Part shown: positions 32,661 to 37,045 of the stretch, piece by piece
Layout of the letters: each line of letters begins with the position of its first letter
Position numbering within the stretch: position 1 is the first letter of the stretch
DNA from: UBA5186 sp040005095
Lineage (GTDB): Bacteria; Actinomycetota; Thermoleophilia; Gaiellales; Gaiellaceae
Direction: 5' to 3'
NCBI GenBank assembly: GCA_040005095.1
Contig: JBDTZN010000012.1
Span: 1 to 37,045, forward strand
DNA length: 37,045 nucleotides
Translations under genes and position numbers: made by a program
Notes under the pieces: generated by a model
The model's database searches: none
What the model was told of the DNA's origin: nothing
The model's input: the letters and a program-made list of their open reading frames with translations, nothing else

Positions 32661-33746
32661 GTGAAGCGGATCCTCGTCACCGGTGCCGGCGGCTCGGCCG
32701 CCGCGAACTTCGTCGCCTCGTTGAGGCTCGCAACGGAGCCGTTTTACGTCGTCGGTGTCGACGTGAGCCCCTACCATCTGGAACTCGCCGACGTCGACGT
32801 GCGCTACCTCGTACCTCGCGCGGATGCGCCGGACTACCTCGACAGGCTCAACGATCTGATCGCACGCGAAGGCATCGAACTTGTCCACGCGCAGCCTGAC
32901 GCCGAGGTTGCGCTCTTCGCCCGCGAGCACGACCGGCTGCAGGCGCGCACGTTCCTTCCGGATGCGCGGACCGTCGAGCTGTGCCAGGACAAGGCGCGTT
33001 TCACGGAAGCGCTCGAGGCGGCAGGCCTGCCCACTCCCGACGCGCGCACCTTCGAGGACGAGCGCTCGCTCCGGCAAGCGACCGAGGAGATCCTCGACGT
33101 CCACGGGCGCGCTTGGTTGCGCGCGATCCGAGGAGCGGGCGCGCGTGCCGCCCTCCCGGTGACGACGCCGGCGCAGGCCGCCGCCTGGGCCGCCTACTGG
33201 ATCGAGGTCCGGGGGTTGGAGCACGAGGATTTCATGGTCAGCCAGTTCCTCCCCGGGCGCGAGTACGCGTTCCAGAGCCTTTGGCGCGACGGCGAGCTGG
33301 TCACTTCGGCGGCGCGGGAGCGCGTGCAGTACCTGTTCGGGCATCTCGTCCCGAGCGGCCAGACCAGCACGCCGTCAGTCGCGCGAACGGTTCACCGCCA
33401 AGACGTAAACGAACTCTGCGAACGGGCGATCCGAGCGATCGATCCGACCGCATCGGGCGTCTTTTGCGTCGACCTCAAAGAGGACGCCGAGGAGCGACCG
33501 CTCATCACCGAGGTGAACTGCGGACGGTTCTTCACCACGAGCAACTTCCTCGCCGCCGCCGGCGCCAACATGCCGTACACCTACGTGAAGCTCGCCTACG
33601 GCGAGCCCATCGAGCCTCTCCCGCGAACCAACGCCGTCCCTCCGGACCTCTTCTGGGTCCGGATGGTCGACATGGGGTTCAAGCTCGTCCGCGACGGCGA
33701 ATGGTCCGCGCGGCCGATCGGATGGGAGACCCGCAGGGGGGCCTAG
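32661..33746 (+). CDS. ATP-grasp domain protein (carbamoyl-phosphate-synthase-like ligase)
   Basis: A 361-residue protein. The N-terminus KRILVTGAGGSAAANFVASL is the Rossmann-like pre-ATP-grasp part. CQDKARFTEALEAAGLPTP (about 109-127) is the typical link to the ATP-grasp fold. The ATP and metal site is shown by FCVDLKED and ITEVNCGRFFTTSNFLAAAG near residues 270-300. Enzymes of this fold join a carboxylate to an amine or thiol with ATP. In a glycan locus it could attach an amino acid or amide to a uronic or nonulosonic acid, but no substrate can be read from the sequence. GTG start at 32661; the open frame continues upstream inside the GT4 gene and is not coding. Confidence 0.8.
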   Translation: MKRILVTGAGGSAAANFVASLRLATEPFYVVGVDVSPYHLELADVDVRYLVPRADAPDYLDRLNDLIAREGIELVHAQPDAEVALFAREHDRLQARTFLPDARTVELCQDKARFTEALEAAGLPTPDARTFEDERSLRQATEEILDVHGRAWLRAIRGAGARAALPVTTPAQAAAWAAYWIEVRGLEHEDFMVSQFLPGREYAFQSLWRDGELVTSAARERVQYLFGHLVPSGQTSTPSVARTVHRQDVNELCERAIRAIDPTASGVFCVDLKEDAEERPLITEVNCGRFFTTSNFLAAAGANMPYTYVKLAYGEPIEPLPRTNAVPPDLFWVRMVDMGFKLVRDGEWSARPIGWETRRGA

Positions 33747-33749
33747 CGG

Positions 33750-33755
33750 TAACGT
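33750..33755 (+). promoter_or_regulatory. candidate -10 box TAACGT (in CGGTAACGTC)
   Basis: Second copy of the decamer CGGTAACGTC (33747-33756), exactly 6 bases before the GTG at 33763, as in the copy before 21797. A leaderless transcript is predicted. Confidence 0.4.
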
Positions 33756-33762
33756 CCTGCCG

Positions 33763-34872
33763 GTGCGAGTAGAGGCTGCAGCGCCCCGGGTCGCCCTCGG
33801 ACCGATGGATCCGGCCGGCACCGCGGGCGCGTATGCCGCGGGTCTCCGCATGCTCGGCGCGGACGCCGAAGTCGTCACGTCATTCCCTCATCCGTTCGGC
33901 TTTCCCGCCGACCGCGTGCTCGGCCGCCGGGAGCGTCTCCGCTACGGCGCGACCGTGGCGCGACGGCGGGACGTGCTTCACCTCCAGTACGGCTACTCAT
34001 GGCTGCCGGGGGAGCTCGACGCCCGCCTCGCCCGCCGCCTCGGGCGCACCGTCGTGATGAACTTCCATGGTGACGATTGCCGGCTCTACGGACTCGCGGC
34101 GGCCCTCTTCCCCGCGCAGGCGCCCGTCGGCGACGCCTCGGGCGACGCGGCCGTCCGGCGGCGCGTCCTGCGGCTCTCGCGCGTCGCGCATGCGGCGATC
34201 GTCAAGGACCTCGAGCTCGCCGCCTACGTCTACCCCGTGTTCGACCGCGTCTTCGTCGTCCCCTCGCCGGTCCGGCCGGAGTTGTTCGATGCGCCGCCGG
34301 CAACGCACCCCGAGACGCCGGTCGTCCTCCACGCCCCGTCCGACCGCCGCTACAAGGGCACCGACCTGGTTCAGGCCGCCGTGGCCGAGATCTCCCGCCG
34401 CACGCCCGTCGAACTCCGGCTCGTCGAGAACGTCGGCCACGAGCAGCTGCGGGCTGAGGTCGCGCGCGCGACGGTCGTCGTCGACCAGGTGAACGCGGCC
34501 TCGACCGGCGTGCTCGCGCTCGAGTCGATGGCGCTGGGCGTGCCGGTGCTCGCGGAGTACGACCCAGACCTGCTGGCGCCGTTCCAGCGGACCGCGCCGA
34601 TCGTTCGCGTCACTCCGGCCACGCTCGCGGACGAGCTCGAGCGGCTGATCGGCGACCCCGAGCGGCAGCGCGCCCTCGCCGAGGCAGGACGTCGGTACGT
34701 GGAGGACGTCCACGCCCCGGAGCGCGTCGCCGCCGCTCTGCTGCGCGTGTACGAGCAGGCGCGCTCGGGTCCGCACGGGCTGTTCGAGGCGACGCCGGAC
34801 ACGCTGCGCCCCTTGCGCGGGACGCGCCCGGACACAGCAGCTTCCGCGGCGGTCGAGGAGGGCGTCGCTTGA
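33763..34872 (+). CDS. glycosyltransferase family 4-like (GT-B)
   Basis: A 369-residue protein. RVALGPMDPAGTAGAYAAGL is the first strand and loop. LHLQYGYSWLPGELDARLAR and VVMNFHGDDCRLYGLAAALF follow, then VVLHAPSDRRYKGTDLVQAA at the start of the second domain and STGVLALESMALGVPVLAEY, where the glutamate of LES is the likely donor-site residue. It carries a ~40-residue C-terminal tail after the fold (GPHGLFEATPDTLRPLRGT) of unknown role. The GTG start lies 16 bases after the ATP-grasp stop. Its TGA is overlapped by the TTG of the next gene. Confidence 0.82.
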   Translation: MRVEAAAPRVALGPMDPAGTAGAYAAGLRMLGADAEVVTSFPHPFGFPADRVLGRRERLRYGATVARRRDVLHLQYGYSWLPGELDARLARRLGRTVVMNFHGDDCRLYGLAAALFPAQAPVGDASGDAAVRRRVLRLSRVAHAAIVKDLELAAYVYPVFDRVFVVPSPVRPELFDAPPATHPETPVVLHAPSDRRYKGTDLVQAAVAEISRRTPVELRLVENVGHEQLRAEVARATVVVDQVNAASTGVLALESMALGVPVLAEYDPDLLAPFQRTAPIVRVTPATLADELERLIGDPERQRALAEAGRRYVEDVHAPERVAAALLRVYEQARSGPHGLFEATPDTLRPLRGTRPDTAASAAVEEGVA

Positions 34873-35855
34873 CCGCTCGGGTCGCAGTCGTCGGCGCGGG
34901 GCAGATGGGCCGCTTCCACGCCCGCGTCGCCGGCGAGTCGGAGCAGACGGAGCTCGCCGCGATCGTGGATCCCGATCCGGCCGGCAAGCGGCTCGCGCGC
35001 ACCTACGGCGCGCGCTGGCTCAGCAGCCTGGACGAGTTGCTCGCCGAGCCGCCCGACCTCGCGATCCTGAGCTCGCCCACGTCGAGCCACAGCGAGCTCG
35101 GGCTCCGGCTGCTCGGTGCCGGGATCCCGGTCCTGGTCGAGAAGCCGCTCGCGCCGACGATCGAGGAGGCGGAGGAGCTCGTGGCCGCCGCGCACCGCGG
35201 CGGCGTCCCGCTCGCCGTCGGACACGTTGAGCGGTTCAACCCGGCGGTGCGGGCACTCGAGGCGAAGCTCGCCGAGGGTGCGCTGGGGCGGATCTTCCAG
35301 ATCCACTCGCGGCGGCTGTCCCCGTTCCCGATCCGCGTCGGCGACGCGGGCGTGGCGATGGATCTGGCGACGCACGACCTGGACGTGATGACGCTGCTCG
35401 CGGGAAACGCGGTCCGGATCGCCGCGGAGACCGAGCAGAAGGCCCACCGCACACACGAGGACCTGCTCGCGGCGCTGATCCGGTTCGACTCCGGGATCGT
35501 CGGCGTCCTCGAGGTCAACTGGCTGACGCCGGACAAGGTCCGCCAGCTAACCGTGACCGGCGAGCGCGGGATGTTCGTCGTCGACTACCTCAACCAGCAC
35601 CTGACGCTGTACGAGAATGCCCACGCGACGGAGGCGTGGGACACGATCGCGATCTTCGAAGGCGTGACCGAGGGAAACGTGACGCGCTTCGCGCTTCAGC
35701 GGGTCGAGCCGCTCAGCGCCCAGCTCGAGTCCTTCGTCGCCGCGGTACGGGGCGACGGGCCGCTCGTTGTCTCCGGCGAGGATGGGGTGCGGGCGGTCCG
35801 ACTCGCCCTCGCAGCGGTCGAGGCAGGCGCGACCGGCCGGACCGTGTTGCTCTAG
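34869..35855 (+). CDS. Gfo/Idh/MocA family NAD(P)-dependent sugar oxidoreductase
   Basis: A 328-residue dehydrogenase. The dinucleotide-binding VAVVGAGQMGRFHARV holds GxGxxG at residues 9-14. EKP is at 91-93, and the catalytic region MDLATHDLDVM (164-174) contains H169 and D170. Family members oxidise or reduce sugars, often the 3-keto step of NDP-sugar modification in surface-glycan pathways. No aminotransferase or acyltransferase partner is adjacent, so the precise product cannot be predicted. The TTG start at 34869 overlaps the upstream stop (TTGA). Its stop overlaps the convergent methyltransferase stop in CTAG (35852-35855). Confidence 0.9.
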   Translation: MTARVAVVGAGQMGRFHARVAGESEQTELAAIVDPDPAGKRLARTYGARWLSSLDELLAEPPDLAILSSPTSSHSELGLRLLGAGIPVLVEKPLAPTIEEAEELVAAAHRGGVPLAVGHVERFNPAVRALEAKLAEGALGRIFQIHSRRLSPFPIRVGDAGVAMDLATHDLDVMTLLAGNAVRIAAETEQKAHRTHEDLLAALIRFDSGIVGVLEVNWLTPDKVRQLTVTGERGMFVVDYLNQHLTLYENAHATEAWDTIAIFEGVTEGNVTRFALQRVEPLSAQLESFVAAVRGDGPLVVSGEDGVRAVRLALAAVEAGATGRTVLL

Positions 35856-36955
35856 GAGGGTTTGGCGGAACGTCGCCGGCGCCCCGCGACGCCGACGCCC
35901 CAGAGGCGGTCGCCGAACAGCTCGCGGTAGGCCTTCGGCGACTGGACGCCGGCGATCTCGAAGCCCTCGCGCTCGAACCACTCGAGTACCTCGTTCCAGC
36001 GGTGTCGCCAGGCGAACCGCGGCGAGAGCATGTCGCGGAGGTAGTGCTCGGTGTTCTCGCGCCCCCAGCGCTCCGGGTGCTGCACGCGCGGCCGCAGCAG
36101 CGGGTGCGCGGCGCGCGACGCCAGCTCGAAGAAGGCGGCGCGCACCGCTTCGGGCGCCCGCGCGAGCGCCGGCCGGAGTCCCTGCTCGGCGACGTACATC
36201 GCGCGCGTGACGACGGCGCGACGCCCGTCGAGCCCGAGGCGATCTTCCTGGCCGTAGACCCAGACGAAGAGGTAGCCGCCCTCGGCGACGAAGGCGGCCA
36301 CCGCACCGAACGCGGCCTCGGTCGAGTAGGTGTGGTGGAGGACGCCCTGGCTGTAGACGAGGTCGAACGAGGCGCGCCTGAACGGCAGCGCGAAGACCGA
36401 GGCGACGGCGAAGTCGGTCCCGTCGGGCGCCTCGCGCGGAGCTCTGCTCGCCAGCAGGCTCAGGTTCAGGTCGATCCCCACGACCTCGTCCGCGCCCGTG
36501 ACTTTCCGGAGCGCGAGCGTCTCCGCGCCGAGCCCGCAGCCGACGTCGAGGACGCGCGACACCTCGGGCCGCTCGCCGAGGAAGGCGAGCCACACCCTCT
36601 GGTTGAGCGCCTCGAGATCCTCCGCCGAGTAGGTGAACGAGAGCTTGCTCTCGACTGTCGCGTCCCACTCCTCGCTGAACGTCTGCTGCACCGACTCCTC
36701 CCCCGGCCGCGGCTCGCCGCGCGGCGGCGTGTAGCCCTCGAGCTCGGCTCCCCGAGCAGCGACGAACTGCTCATGCACCGCCGTCCGGAAGGCGAGCAAG
36801 ACCGGTACCGCCGAGGCGACGGGGTACCACGTGCTACACCCGTCGCAGAGCAGTACGCCCTCGCGGACGCGGCCGCCCTCCTCGTCGAACGCCCGCAGCT
36901 CCAGCGGGCTCGAGCAGGACGGGCAGACGAGACGATGCGCGAACTGCGGACGCAC
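35852..36955 (-). CDS. SAM-dependent methyltransferase with N-terminal Trm112-like zinc domain
   Basis: A 367-residue protein. The N-terminal domain has four cysteines, C11 and C14 (CPSCSSPLEL) and C37 and C40 (LCDGCSTWYPV), resembling Trm112-type zinc domains. Motif I RVLDVGCGLGAETLALR is at 134-150, then VVGIDLNLSLLASRA and FDLVYSQGVLHHTYSTEAAF. The C-terminal ~130 residues contain HPERWGRENTEHYLRDMLSP and a helical lid, as in methyltransferases of glycan loci. The GTG at 36955 follows the stop of the truncated upstream gene by 6 bases, so they form one transcript. Substrate unknown. Confidence 0.86.
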   Translation of the reverse strand: MRPQFAHRLVCPSCSSPLELRAFDEEGGRVREGVLLCDGCSTWYPVASAVPVLLAFRTAVHEQFVAARGAELEGYTPPRGEPRPGEESVQQTFSEEWDATVESKLSFTYSAEDLEALNQRVWLAFLGERPEVSRVLDVGCGLGAETLALRKVTGADEVVGIDLNLSLLASRAPREAPDGTDFAVASVFALPFRRASFDLVYSQGVLHHTYSTEAAFGAVAAFVAEGGYLFVWVYGQEDRLGLDGRRAVVTRAMYVAEQGLRPALARAPEAVRAAFFELASRAAHPLLRPRVQHPERWGRENTEHYLRDMLSPRFAWRHRWNEVLEWFEREGFEIAGVQSPKAYRELFGDRLWGVGVAGRRRRSAKPS

Positions 36956-36961
36956 GGGCCG

Positions 36962-37045
36962 CTACGCGCACCCTGAGCGCTCGAGCTCGGCGCGGACGTC
37001 CCCGATCAGGCGCTCGCACGCCGCCGCGATCTGCTCGTACGTCCG
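36962..37045 (-). CDS. C-terminal end of an unidentified gene (cut by right edge)
   Basis: The minus strand from the window edge reads 27 codons (beginning RTYEQIAAACERLIG) and ends in TAG at 36964-36962. The amphipathic helical pattern, codon use and tight 6-base spacing to the methyltransferase start support a real gene tail. There is too little to name a family. Confidence 0.5.
   Translation of the reverse strand, partial: RTYEQIAAACERLIGDVRAELERSGCA

Noticed and set aside
31384..32680. Long minus-strand open frame ending inside the 30058 gene
   Set aside because: Antisense to the GT4 gene at 31448 and out of frame with the glycosyltransferase at 30058; no recognisable domain.
1..37045. 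CRISPR, tRNA, rRNA, insertion sequence, integrase or attachment site
   Set aside because: No regularly spaced repeats, tRNA-like cloverleafs, rRNA-like stretches or transposase motifs were seen. The only large repeat is the internal duplication of the double glycosyltransferase.

Overview
The window is about 37 kb of very GC-rich DNA (roughly 70% by eye). It has many GTG and TTG starts, almost no intergenic space and TANNNT boxes placed a few bases before leading start codons. This suits a high-GC actinobacterium, perhaps a deep lineage such as Thermoleophilia; the taxon is inferred from composition and gene style only. No rRNA, tRNA, CRISPR array, transposase or phage gene was seen. Every recognisable gene belongs to cell-surface glycan biosynthesis, modification or export. 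I count 33 coding genes, two of them cut by the window edges, and no gene-free stretch longer than about 100 bases.

Layout from left to right. (1) 1-4861: a truncated ABC-2 polysaccharide-export permease (-), two methyltransferases (+ and -), and a CE4-like deacetylase coupled to a GNAT-like protein (+). (2) 11056 down to 4858 (-): a six-gene run of capsule-type glycosyltransferase, formyltransferase, CE4 deacetylase, then neuB, neuC and neuA. The last three make a CMP-activated nonulosonic (sialic-type) acid. (3) 11165-13177 (+): a large multi-spanning membrane protein, possibly a GT-C glycosyltransferase. (4) 17318 down to 13159 (-): four overlapping glycosyltransferases. (5) 17427-27084 (+): an internally duplicated glycosyltransferase, an asparagine-synthase-type amidotransferase, a probable beta-propeller protein, a methyltransferase, a Wzm/Wzt ABC exporter pair and a two-part GT2 protein. 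(6) 31383 down to 27013 (-): two paralogous glycosyltransferases and two methyltransferases. (7) 31448-35855 (+): a GT4, an ATP-grasp enzyme, a GT4 and a Gfo/Idh/MocA dehydrogenase. (8) 37045 down to 35852 (-): a gene tail and a methyltransferase.

Together the genes suggest a capsule or cell-wall glycan assembled in the cytoplasm by at least ten glycosyltransferases. It would be decorated by methylation, de-N-acetylation, N-formylation, acetylation and amidation, and exported by an ABC transporter; no Wzx flippase or Wzy polymerase was recognised. The most interesting point is the operon that places a de-N-acetylase and a sugar formyltransferase directly before neuBCA, suggesting an N-formylated nonulosonic acid polymer. 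Other points are the fused duplicate glycosyltransferase, a set of candidate leaderless promoters that includes three copies of ACTAGCAT, and systematic four-base start/stop overlaps, one of which implies a CTG start.
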